Shown here: positions 1-4,684 of the stretch, piece by piece | How positions within the stretch are numbered: position 1 is the stretch's first letter | How the letters are laid out: every line of letters starts with the position of its first letter | Assembly (NCBI GenBank): GCA_903825265.1 | Contig: CAIJZW010000077.1 | Location: forward strand, 1 to 5,730 | Direction of reading: 5' to 3' | DNA length: 5,730 nt | Source: an uncultured bacterium | GTDB lineage: Bacteria > Patescibacteriota > Minisyncoccia > Phycocordibacterales > UBA9973 | Notes under the pieces: model-generated | Databases searched by the model: none | The model's input: only the letters and a program-made list of their open reading frames with translations | What the model was told of the DNA's origin: nothing | Position numbers and translations under genes: made by a program

Positions 1-70
1 TGAAATGAGCTTTAAGCTCATCGTTAGTAGTCTTATAAGGAAGACCACCTACATACAACTTTTTTGCCAT
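1..70 (-). CDS. RNA-recognition-motif (RRM) RNA-binding protein, N-terminal part, cut by window edge
   Basis: Seen: reading leftward from an ATG at 70, 23 codons stay open to the window edge. The protein begins MAKKLYVGGLPYKTT and continues NDELKAHF. The segment KLYVGGLPY matches RNP-2 (beta strand 1) of the RRM fold, and the following T-x-x-ELxxHF matches RRM helix 1. Known: small single-RRM proteins are widespread in cyanobacteria and some other bacteria; they bind single-stranded RNA, and several are cold-inducible. Inferred: a cytoplasmic RNA-binding or chaperone-like protein, probably around 80-110 residues as in the family. The start at 70 gives the usual MAKKLYVG beginning. An in-frame ATG at 91 would add MRSTLSY; its first bases overlap the stop of a tiny upstream frame, so it cannot be excluded. 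The rest of the RRM, including RNP-1, lies outside the window. It is the only gene here with a long leader. Confidence 0.9.
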   Translation of the reverse strand, partial: MAKKLYVGGLPYKTTNDELKAHF

Positions 71-87
71 ATATGACAATGTGCTTC

Positions 88-105
88 TCATAGCGATACT
101 TTCAT
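88..105 (-). other. candidate five-codon upstream frame overlapping an alternative RRM start
   Basis: Reading leftward from an ATG at 105, the frame encodes MKVSL and stops at TGA (90-88). That TGA overlaps an ATG at 91, which is in frame with the RRM gene and would add seven residues to it. The ATGA overlap is the arrangement used for translational coupling. There is no clear Shine-Dalgarno sequence in front, and frames of this length occur often by chance, so this is recorded only as a possibility. Confidence 0.2.
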
Positions 106-129
106 ATCATCTACTTGAAGAAAACTAAT

Positions 130-159
130 TTATAAATGTAATCGCGAAGCTGATTTCAT
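130..159 (-). other. candidate nine-codon upstream leader peptide (MKSASRLHL) in the RRM leader
   Basis: Reading leftward, GAGG at 170-167 is followed seven bases later by ATG at 159, then eight sense codons and TAA at 132-130. GAGG is a core anti-Shine-Dalgarno match, and this is the best-placed one in the window. The frame almost exactly coincides with the hairpin at 133-162, so translating ribosomes would unfold the hairpin. An immediately preceding ATG-TAA (165-160) is a start-stop in another frame. Such an overlap is typical of attenuation-like leaders, but nothing shows that the peptide is made. Confidence 0.35.
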
Positions 160-162
160 TTA
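133..162 (-). other. RNA hairpin in the RRM leader
   Basis: In the leftward transcript, TAAATG (162-157) pairs with CATTTA (138-133). After one A/A mismatch, A155-T140, A154-T141, T153-A142 and C152-G143 continue the stem, then one bulged A (151), then G150-C144 and C149-G145 close a three-base loop. That is about 12 pairs with one mismatch and one bulge. No T-run follows, so it is not an intrinsic terminator. It is a plausible regulatory or stabilising structure. Confidence 0.5.
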
Positions 163-228
163 CATACCTCAATGTTCGCACACGAAGAATGAAACTAATA
201 CCAAAACATAAGCTAACTACTGTCTAGA

Positions 229-257
229 ATTATAACAGAGATACATAATTAAAGCAA
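229..257 (-). promoter_or_regulatory. sigma70-type promoter of the RRM gene (extended -10)
   Basis: On the minus strand, TTGCTT (257-252) is separated by 17 bp from a consensus TATAAT (234-229), which is preceded by TGT to give an extended -10 (TGTTATAAT). The predicted start is near 222. This is a well-formed promoter, and it sits about 150 bases from the gene, unlike the start-proximal promoters of the other genes. Confidence 0.7.
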
Positions 258-260
258 GGC

Positions 261-310
261 AAATAAAATAAAGGAATAGTTAGTCTATTTATGAATATCT
301 TAAACTATTC
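261..310 (-). terminator. possible weak intrinsic terminator overlapping the prfA stop
   Basis: GAATAGTT (310-303 on the minus strand) and AACTATTC (281-274) form an 8-bp perfect inverted repeat with a loop of about 21 bases. A T-rich stretch follows (272-261, interrupted by A). The first arm contains the prfA TAG stop (307-305). The stem is AT-rich and the loop is long, so termination would be inefficient. It lies just upstream of the RRM promoter, where a boundary would be expected. Confidence 0.35.
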
Positions 311-1279
311 TTCCTCATTTGCATCTCCTATTACCCCAGAGGAAAGTGCATCTATTATTCTCTTTATGTTCCCTTCCATAATTCCTGGTATGTTTGACCA
401 TGATTGCTTTATTCTGTGGTCTGTAACTCTATCTTGAGGAAAATTATAAGTACGGATTTTTTCACTTCTGTCATTTGTTCCTATTTGAGCTTTACGATCT
501 CCAGAATATTTGCGAGCCTCCTCTTCATCTTTCATCATTTGTAGCTTAGAAGTAAGCATCATCATTGCTTTTTCTCTGTTACCAAGTTGAGTTCTTTCTG
601 TTGTACAACGTACATCTTCTCCTGTTGGTTTGTGAATAAGACGAACAGCGGTTTCTACTTTGTTAACGTTTTGTCCTCCTGCTCCACCTGAACGAGAATA
701 TTCAATTTCCAAATCAGCCGGATTGATAACAATAGTAGTTTTCTTTTTTAGTGGCAAGACAGCTACTGATGCTGTTGATGTATGTATTCTTCCATTTTTC
801 TCTGTAGCAGGTATTCTTTGTACTCTATGAACACCAGTTTCATATCTAAGCATTTTATAAACATCTTTACCTCTTACTTCTATGGAAGCTTCTTTGTATC
901 CACCAGCACTACTAGTAGATTCATTCAATATTTTCCAGCTCCATTTGTTACTTTCTGTAAATCTTTCATACATATGTGCAAGTTCCCATGCAAAAAGTGA
1001 AGCTTCATCTCCTCCTGCTCCAGCTCTTACTTCAAGAACTATTTCATTTGGAAATTCTTCATTCTCTTTTTCAGATTTTATTAAATCTTGTATTTGTCTT
1101 TCAATTGCGTCTTTTTGGAATTTAATATTTTGAATTTCTTCTTCTGCTAAGTCACGTAAACTCTGATCATCTCTTACCATTTCATTCACTTTCTCTTCCT
1201 CACTTAAAAGACGCTCATATTCAAGAGCAAAATAACTAGTTTTGTGATCCTTTTTTAATTGTTCTAAGTCTAAGTTCAT
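305..1279 (-). CDS. prfA: peptide chain release factor 1 (RF1)
   Basis: RF1 recognises UAA and UAG in the ribosomal A site and triggers peptidyl-tRNA hydrolysis. Seen: an N-terminal helical region (about 1-75), the family block [14 protein letters not shown] (83-96), the stop-codon reading loop [10 protein letters not shown] with PAT at 157-159 (the RF1 type; RF2 has SPF), and [11 protein letters not shown] with catalytic GGQ at 201-203. The [14 protein letters not shown] block (276-289) follows. At 324 residues it is shorter than the usual roughly 360, mostly because the first helices are reduced, plus a slightly short C-terminus. The start is fixed by a -10 box that ends only seven bases before the ATG. 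It follows rpmE, a common bacterial gene order, but prmC, the methyltransferase that modifies the GGQ glutamine, is not the next gene as it is in many genomes. It ends in TAG, which RF1 itself decodes. Confidence 0.97.
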   Translation of the reverse strand: MNLDLEQLKKDHKTSYFALEYERLLSEEEKVNEMVRDDQSLRDLAEEEIQNIKFQKDAIERQIQDLIKSEKENEEFPNEIVLEVRAGAGGDEASLFAWELAHMYERFTESNKWSWKILNESTSSAGGYKEASIEVRGKDVYKMLRYETGVHRVQRIPATEKNGRIHTSTASVAVLPLKKKTTIVINPADLEIEYSRSGGAGGQNVNKVETAVRLIHKPTGEDVRCTTERTQLGNREKAMMMLTSKLQMMKDEEEARKYSGDRKAQIGTNDRSEKIRTYNFPQDRVTDHRIKQSWSNIPGIMEGNIKRIIDALSSGVIGDANEEE

Positions 1280-1286
1280 AGATAGT

Positions 1287-1292
1287 ATTATA
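1287..1292 (-). promoter_or_regulatory. -10 box of a leaderless prfA promoter
   Basis: A consensus TATAAT on the minus strand (1292-1287) places the predicted transcription start at 1280, one base before the prfA ATG at 1279. No recognisable -35 exists at 16-18 bp spacing, because that position falls in the rpmE terminator stem. There is no Shine-Dalgarno sequence. Either this is a -35-independent promoter or prfA also relies on read-through. Confidence 0.5.
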
Positions 1293-1296
1293 TAAC

Positions 1297-1327
1297 AAAA
1301 AAATAAAAAGCCCCATTAGAGCTTTTT
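1297..1327 (-). terminator. intrinsic terminator downstream of rpmE
   Basis: In the leftward transcript, AAAAAGCTC (1327-1319) pairs with GGGCTTTTT (1313-1305), giving nine pairs with one G-U wobble and a five-base loop (TAATG). ATTTTTTT (1304-1297) follows. The hairpin starts 13 bases after the rpmE stop. The run of Ts leads within four bases into the prfA -10 box. Confidence 0.85.
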
Positions 1328-1340
1328 ATCTTTTTAAAAT

Positions 1341-1559
1341 TTATTTCTTTGCTTTTCCAGATGCTGCTATGCGTTTCTTGAATCTATCTACACGGCCAGC
1401 TGTATCTAATACTTTTTCATTGCCTGTATAGAATGGATGACATTGACTACATATTTCAACTGCGATCTTATCCATGGATGATCCAACTGGAAAGATTGCT
1501 CCACATGCGCAAGTAACCTCTGAAGCACTGTTATATTTTGGGTGTATACCTTTTTTCAT
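1341..1559 (-). CDS. rpmE: 50S ribosomal protein bL31 (zinc-binding form)
   Basis: bL31 is a small protein of the large ribosomal subunit that bridges towards the small-subunit head. Seen: a 72-residue protein starting MKKGIHPKYN, with a zinc-ribbon set of four cysteines (C17 and C19 in TCACG, C37 and C40 in ICSQCHPFYTG) and the conserved TAGRVDRFKKR tail block (53-63). Retention of all four cysteines marks the zinc-containing C+ type rather than the zinc-free paralogue made under zinc limitation. Length and motifs match the family. It lies between the transglycosylase gene, 26 bases upstream, and prfA. It has its own terminator and probably its own promoter, whose -35 lies inside the preceding gene. 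No Shine-Dalgarno sequence precedes the ATG. Confidence 0.98.
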   Translation of the reverse strand: MKKGIHPKYNSASEVTCACGAIFPVGSSMDKIAVEICSQCHPFYTGNEKVLDTAGRVDRFKKRIAASGKAKK

Positions 1560-1568
1560 GACTCAACT

Positions 1569-1597
1569 ATATTATCATGATATTTTTAGTTTTGCAA
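1569..1597 (-). promoter_or_regulatory. rpmE promoter, -35 inside the preceding gene
   Basis: On the minus strand, TTGCAA (1597-1592) is followed after 17 bp by TAATAT (1574-1569), which is preceded by TGA (extended -10 pattern). The predicted start is near 1562, leaving a three-base leader before the ATG at 1559. An alternative -10, GATAAT (1576-1571), would give a five-base leader. TTGCAA forms the Leu-Gln codons near the end of the upstream gene. The same hexamer is the -35 candidate of rplY. Confidence 0.5.
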
Positions 1598-2965
1598 TGG
1601 GTCAATATACTTAGTTTGAATATTAGATGCTTTTTTCATTACACTATCACCATAAAAGCTGTTTGCAGGCTTCTTAGTATCACATTTTCTTCCTGAGTAA
1701 TATTTACAAGCTGCATTACGTTCACTTGTATAACTATCTCCTTTTGCCCCTAAATCAGTTAAATATATTGCAGAAGCCATGAATGCATCTTTTGCATACC
1801 AAGGGTCAGGAGTTTTGATTCCGAGAAGATTAGCAATTCTATTCTTCAATAGTTGCCATGTTGATGGTATGAACTGAGCAGGTCCCATGGCTCCACCGTA
1901 TCCTGATCCTCCAATAGGACAAGAAACAAGAGTTTTGTATGGATCTCTTCCTACGGCTGTAGTTATATCAAAGAATGGTTTAACATCTCTTGTTGGTTTC
2001 ATTACATTACTGAAAGCTTTACCACTTTTAGAACTTACCCCTGACCCAGTATCCATATTTGTAACATAACAAGATCCTTGATCTGTTCCTAGATTACTTT
2101 CTTGAGTTAGAATAGCAAGAAGAAAAGCTGGCCTAATGCCTGTTTTAGTTTCAGCTACTTTTGCATATTCTAGAGCTTTTTCAAAAGGAATTGCTGATAC
2201 GTCACGAAGATTAAAAAGCATTGTTAATATTTCAGATCGACGTTTTGCTTTATCATTTAAAAGTTTTTGATATTCTACTTCTTTATTTTTACTAATAGAG
2301 AGAAGTTGTTGTTTGCTTTGTTCGTTTGTTTCAACTTGTTTTTTGGCTTCCTCTAATTGTTTTTGAGTATCTACTTCTTGATTTTTCTTTTGCTCCAAAA
2401 TGTTCTTTTCTTGCTCTGTTTCAGTTTTTACTCCCTTGATTTCATTTACTGATGAATTAATACTCTTTTTGAGAGAAGAAAATGCATCTATATCCCCATA
2501 TGTATCTGAAATAGTATCATTAGAAAGCATAAGAGCCATAATAGATTTATCATCCATTTCTCTATCTTTGCGTATTAGTTGAGCAAGAGACTCTTTAATA
2601 TCATCTATTTTAGTGTTTAAAACATTAATCGTTTTGCTTTTAGCAATTATCTCTCCACCTAATTTTTTAATGACTAATCCTTTAGCTTGAATATCTAGTT
2701 TTGATTTTTTGATTTGAGTTGCAAGTATTGAAATATCTCGTGAAAGAGAAACAGATTGTCCTTTTTGAGAAGAAAGTTCTTTTTGTTTTTGAGCGATTTC
2801 ATTTTCAAGTTTTGAAAGTTCGCTCTCAAGTCTTGCTCTATCTGCTTGAGCATTCTCTAACGCTTGGTCAGCATAAACTTTAGGTGTGCCATAAAAAATA
2901 AAGTTACCAAAAGTTGCTGAAAATATAAATAAAAAAGAAAAAAAGTATAGAATGTATCGATTCAT
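1586..2965 (-). CDS. secreted coiled-coil protein with C-terminal lytic transglycosylase domain
   Basis: Predicted peptidoglycan-cleaving enzyme acting outside the membrane. Seen: residues 1-32 form a signal peptide with a hydrophobic core (about 4-25) and a V-Y-A cleavage site before D33. A long charged coiled coil, rich in E, K, Q and L (about 34-245), resembles the helical regions of PcsB/EnvC-type division hydrolases. The C-terminal domain (about 260-459) has FLLAILTQESNLG (281-293), with E289 as the likely catalytic acid, and AMGPAQFIPSTW (359-370), the signature of MltB-like lytic transglycosylases. Such enzymes cleave the MurNAc-GlcNAc bond and form 1,6-anhydro ends. Four cysteines (299, 349, 420, 428), all in the exported domain, could form disulfides. 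The start codon is supported by the signal peptide and by a promoter directly abutting it. The substrate and any role in division are inference. The nearest named family is MltB, but no specific gene name is justified. Confidence 0.87.
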   Translation of the reverse strand: MNRYILYFFSFLFIFSATFGNFIFYGTPKVYADQALENAQADRARLESELSKLENEIAQKQKELSSQKGQSVSLSRDISILATQIKKSKLDIQAKGLVIKKLGGEIIAKSKTINVLNTKIDDIKESLAQLIRKDREMDDKSIMALMLSNDTISDTYGDIDAFSSLKKSINSSVNEIKGVKTETEQEKNILEQKKNQEVDTQKQLEEAKKQVETNEQSKQQLLSISKNKEVEYQKLLNDKAKRRSEILTMLFNLRDVSAIPFEKALEYAKVAETKTGIRPAFLLAILTQESNLGTDQGSCYVTNMDTGSGVSSKSGKAFSNVMKPTRDVKPFFDITTAVGRDPYKTLVSCPIGGSGYGGAMGPAQFIPSTWQLLKNRIANLLGIKTPDPWYAKDAFMASAIYLTDLGAKGDSYTSERNAACKYYSGRKCDTKKPANSFYGDSVMKKASNIQTKYIDPLQN

Positions 2966-2971
2966 CTTTTT

Positions 2972-3000
2972 ATTATACCTCTAATTTATTATAGGGTAAA
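2972..3000 (-). promoter_or_regulatory. promoter of the transglycosylase gene, leaderless geometry
   Basis: On the minus strand, TTTACC (3000-2995, four of six matches to TTGACA) is followed after 17 bp by a consensus TATAAT (2977-2972). Six bases then lead to the ATG at 2965, so the predicted transcription start is the A of the start codon. A second TATAAT (2993-2988) lies inside the spacer. It has no good -35 but would yield a 16-base leader beginning GAGG. The two could be alternative starts. Confidence 0.6.
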
Positions 3001-3033
3001 CCTTTCGCTTATAAAGATTCTGTAGTCTAAATT

Positions 3034-3079
3034 ATACAATATAAAAACCCTCTAATTTTAGAGGGTTTTTATATTGTAT
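3034..3079 (-). terminator. intrinsic terminator after rplY, a 22-bp perfect inverted repeat
   Basis: The arms at 3034-3055 and 3058-3079 are perfect reverse complements with a two-base centre. The GC-containing core is CCCTCTAA/TTAGAGGG, flanked by five As and five Ts. In the rplY transcript the core hairpin is followed by TTTTTATATTGT. It begins a few bases after the rplY stop (3087). Symmetry means it could also stop transcription on the plus strand. The outer ATACAATAT segments extend the palindrome past the T-run, further than a terminator needs. Confidence 0.9.
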
Positions 3080-3086
3080 TTTAATA

Positions 3087-3734
3087 TTATTCTGTAGGTG
3101 TAGCTTCTTCTTCTTTCTTACCTCTTTTTTCTACTTCAATAGCAGATAAATCTACAGGTGCTTCTTCTTTTTCTTCTTTTGCTGCTGCTACAAGAGCAAC
3201 AACTTCTTCTCCTTCTGTTATAAGAGTTACTCCATTAGGAAGTTTTATGTTTTTAACATGGATTACATCTTCTAATGTTGCAATACTTGTAACGTCAACT
3301 TCTATGTTGTGTGGAAGATCTTTTGGAAGAGCTTTGATATCTACTTCGTGTAATACTTTTACCAAAGTACCTAGTCCATCTTTTTCTGCTTTTGCAAGAC
3401 CTATGAATTCTAGAGGAATTGTAACTTCCACTGGCTTATTCATATCAATTGCTAAGAAGTCCACATGAACAGGAAATCCTTTAACTGGATCAACTTGAAC
3501 ATCATGGATAAGAACGTCAACTTTTTTGACCTTAGTATCTTCTCCTGTAATATTGAGAACTATTGTACTTGTCTCACCTGCTACTTTCAAAACCTTTATA
3601 AAATCGGTGCTCAAAACGGAAACAATAGTGTTTTCCACTTGAGCGCCATAGACAACAGCTGGAACCATACCTTTAGATCGTATGACTGCAAGCTTGTCTG
3701 TCTTACTTCGCTTTGTTGCGGTTAATGTATTCAT
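3087..3734 (-). CDS. rplY: 50S ribosomal protein bL25, CTC/TL5 long form
   Basis: bL25 binds 5S rRNA in the central protuberance of the large subunit. Seen: 215 residues from the ATG at 3734. The N-terminal L25 domain begins MNTLTATKRSK and contains the family block RSKGMVPAVVYG (19-30). A beta-rich TL5/CTC domain follows, recognisable from HDVQVDPVKGFPVHVDFLAI and VTIPLEFIG. The tail (about 185-215) is rich in Glu, Lys and Ala. Length fits the two-domain form, not the 94-residue E. coli form. A longer frame from a TTG at 3770 would add 12 residues, but that TTG is the first codon of the -35 box TTGCAA and the family starts at the ATG. It lies 41 bases after the aldolase stop with no terminator between, so it may be read from both the aldolase promoter and its own. 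Confidence 0.96.
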   Translation of the reverse strand: MNTLTATKRSKTDKLAVIRSKGMVPAVVYGAQVENTIVSVLSTDFIKVLKVAGETSTIVLNITGEDTKVKKVDVLIHDVQVDPVKGFPVHVDFLAIDMNKPVEVTIPLEFIGLAKAEKDGLGTLVKVLHEVDIKALPKDLPHNIEVDVTSIATLEDVIHVKNIKLPNGVTLITEGEEVVALVAAAKEEKEEAPVDLSAIEVEKRGKKEEEATPTE

Positions 3735-3741
3735 GGGGGTA

Positions 3742-3770
3742 ATAATAACACTAAAATACAAAATTTGCAA
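3742..3770 (-). promoter_or_regulatory. rplY promoter, leaderless geometry
   Basis: On the minus strand, TTGCAA (3770-3765, four of six matches) is followed after 17 bp by TATTAT (3747-3742, five of six). The predicted start is 3735, one base before the ATG at 3734. The discriminator TACCCCC contains no Shine-Dalgarno sequence. The promoter occupies nearly the whole 41-base gap after the aldolase gene. Confidence 0.6.
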
Positions 3771-3775
3771 TTAGA

Positions 3776-4645
3776 TTATAAGTTATTAAATAGTTTTAGT
3801 CTGTTATATACTACTTCTTCTATTGCTTCAACTGCTGGTTTTAATATTTTATATGGAGCTACTTCGTTTGGATTTTCTTTAAGATATTTTTCTAATGCTT
3901 CTTTGTATGCGACACGAATTTCTGTATTGATATGGATTATAGATATTCCTGCTTTTATAGCTTCTTTAAAATCAATATCTGCTATCCCTGAACCACCATG
4001 AAGCACAAGTGGAACTCCACAAGTTTCTTTTATTTCTTTAATTCTTTGTATGTCTAATCTTGGATTACCACCTTTTACCATTCCATGAATATTACCTACT
4101 GATGGAGCAAGTAAATCTATATTAGTTTGCTCTATGAAGTGTTTTGCATCTTCTGGTTTAGTCATTGTTGCTTCTGAAACTCCTTCTGGAATAGCATCTA
4201 GAAGACGAGATGATTGACCAATGAACCCAAGCTCAGCTTCTATAAGTATATCTCTACCCTCTTTTTTTCCTAATTCTAAAGCATACTCTACACATTTCTT
4301 CGTAAGAATAATATTTTCTTCAAGTGGGAGTTTAACTGCATCTATAATTGCAGAATCATATCCTGCTTCTAATGCATTCTTTACAGAATCAAAACTGTAA
4401 TGATGGTCGGCATTTAAAAATATTGGAAAGTTATCTTTCTCTCTTATTGTTTTAACTAAAGATGCTACTTCGTTTTTACCTATGAATTCTTCTTCTCCTT
4501 CTGACACCCCGATAATAACTGGTACGTTTAATTTTTTAGCTGCGTTGTATATTCCATGCAGTGCTTCTATGTTTGAAATATTAAAATGTCCTATAGCAAT
4601 ACTTTTTAAACTTGCTTCTTTTATATATTCTCTTAAAGTTTTCAT
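3776..4645 (-). CDS. class II (zinc-dependent) fructose-bisphosphate aldolase family protein
   Basis: The family reversibly splits fructose-1,6-bisphosphate (or tagatose-1,6-bisphosphate) into glyceraldehyde-3-phosphate and dihydroxyacetone phosphate. Seen: 289 residues, typical length. AIGHFNISNIE (17-27) corresponds to the usual AxGAFNxxNLE. LNADHHYSF (77-85) carries the catalytic Asp80 and zinc ligand His81. AELGFIGQ follows the EAELG pattern. Zinc ligands His187 (PSVGNIHGMVKGG) and His216 (LVLHGGSG) and the phosphate-binding GGSG and INTEIR (239-244) are present. All catalytic and metal residues appear intact. GHFN for GAFN and DHH for DHG are mild departures. Fructose versus tagatose specificity cannot be decided from sequence, so no gene symbol is given; fba is most likely. 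It diverges from the PfkB kinase over 39 bp and has no terminator before rplY. Confidence 0.93.
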   Translation of the reverse strand: MKTLREYIKEASLKSIAIGHFNISNIEALHGIYNAAKKLNVPVIIGVSEGEEEFIGKNEVASLVKTIREKDNFPIFLNADHHYSFDSVKNALEAGYDSAIIDAVKLPLEENIILTKKCVEYALELGKKEGRDILIEAELGFIGQSSRLLDAIPEGVSEATMTKPEDAKHFIEQTNIDLLAPSVGNIHGMVKGGNPRLDIQRIKEIKETCGVPLVLHGGSGIADIDFKEAIKAGISIIHINTEIRVAYKEALEKYLKENPNEVAPYKILKPAVEAIEEVVYNRLKLFNNL

Positions 4646-4652
4646 ATGCTCT

Positions 4653-4661
4653 ATTATAACA
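4653..4661 (-). promoter_or_regulatory. extended -10 promoter of the aldolase gene
   Basis: Minus-strand TGTTATAAT (4661-4653) is an extended -10 identical to that of the RRM promoter. The predicted start is 4646, one base before the ATG at 4645. No convincing -35 is present at 16-18 bp, as is usual for TGn-type promoters. It is interlocked with the kinase promoter. Confidence 0.6.
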
Positions 4662-4666
4662 TATTA

Positions 4667-4675
4667 TGATATAAT
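4667..4675 (+). promoter_or_regulatory. extended -10 promoter of the PfkB kinase gene
   Basis: TGATATAAT (4667-4675) is an extended -10 with consensus TATAAT. The predicted start is 4682, giving a three-base leader before the ATG at 4685. No clear -35 is seen. AGAAGG just upstream of the ATG resembles a Shine-Dalgarno sequence, but it falls in the discriminator and would be outside the transcript if the start is as predicted. Confidence 0.58.
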
Positions 4676-4684
4676 AGAAGGTAT

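Larger units (their letters stand above)
71..222 (-). promoter_or_regulatory. long structured 5' leader of the RRM gene
   Basis: About 152 bases separate the predicted transcription start (near 222) from the RRM start at 70, with no other gene between. Transcribed leftward, this stretch contains a small hairpin (175-186, stem TTCG/CGAA, loop TGTG), a larger imperfect hairpin (133-162), two very short upstream frames (130-159 and 88-105), and no good Shine-Dalgarno site next to the RRM ATG; a weak GAGAAG ends 13 bases upstream. Long structured leaders on cold-shock and RRM genes are known elsewhere to act in post-transcriptional control. That this one does so is inference. No known riboswitch class was recognised. 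Confidence 0.5.
4651..4677. repeat. near-perfect 27-bp palindrome joining two divergent -10 boxes
   Basis: The arms CTATTATA (4651-4658) and TATAATAG (4670-4677) are perfect reverse complements. Inside them CATA (4660-4663) pairs with TATG (4665-4668). Only the A/A pair at 4659/4669 and the central base break the symmetry. The dyad contains both opposed extended -10 elements, so it may be a by-product of two facing promoters or also an operator. Confidence 0.75.

Noticed and set aside
782..1133. Open frames on the plus strand opposite prfA
   Set aside because: They lie wholly inside a strongly conserved gene on the other strand, have no start signals or recognisable motifs, and read as low-complexity antisense translations.
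305..1279. Release factor 2 (prfB)
   Set aside because: The stop-codon reading loop has PAT, the RF1 tripeptide, not SPF, and there is no sign of a programmed frameshift.
1297..1327. Plus-strand use of the rpmE terminator
   Set aside because: The hairpin is nearly symmetric and has Ts on both sides, but no plus-strand gene reads into it.
2978..2982. AGAGG as the Shine-Dalgarno site of the transglycosylase gene
   Set aside because: It is 12 bases from the ATG, longer than usual, and is inside the spacer of the better promoter, so it would not be in that transcript. It stays possible only if the upstream TATAAT (2988-2993) is used.
3031..3036. TATAAT as a third promoter for the transglycosylase gene
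   Set aside because: The -35 position falls in the terminator hairpin and reads AAAATT, so there is no support beyond the hexamer. Two better boxes lie closer to the gene.
3465..4001. Open frames on the plus strand opposite rplY and the aldolase gene
   Set aside because: They are antisense to clear family members, with Cys/Ser/Phe-rich translations typical of shadow frames and no promoter or ribosome binding site of their own.
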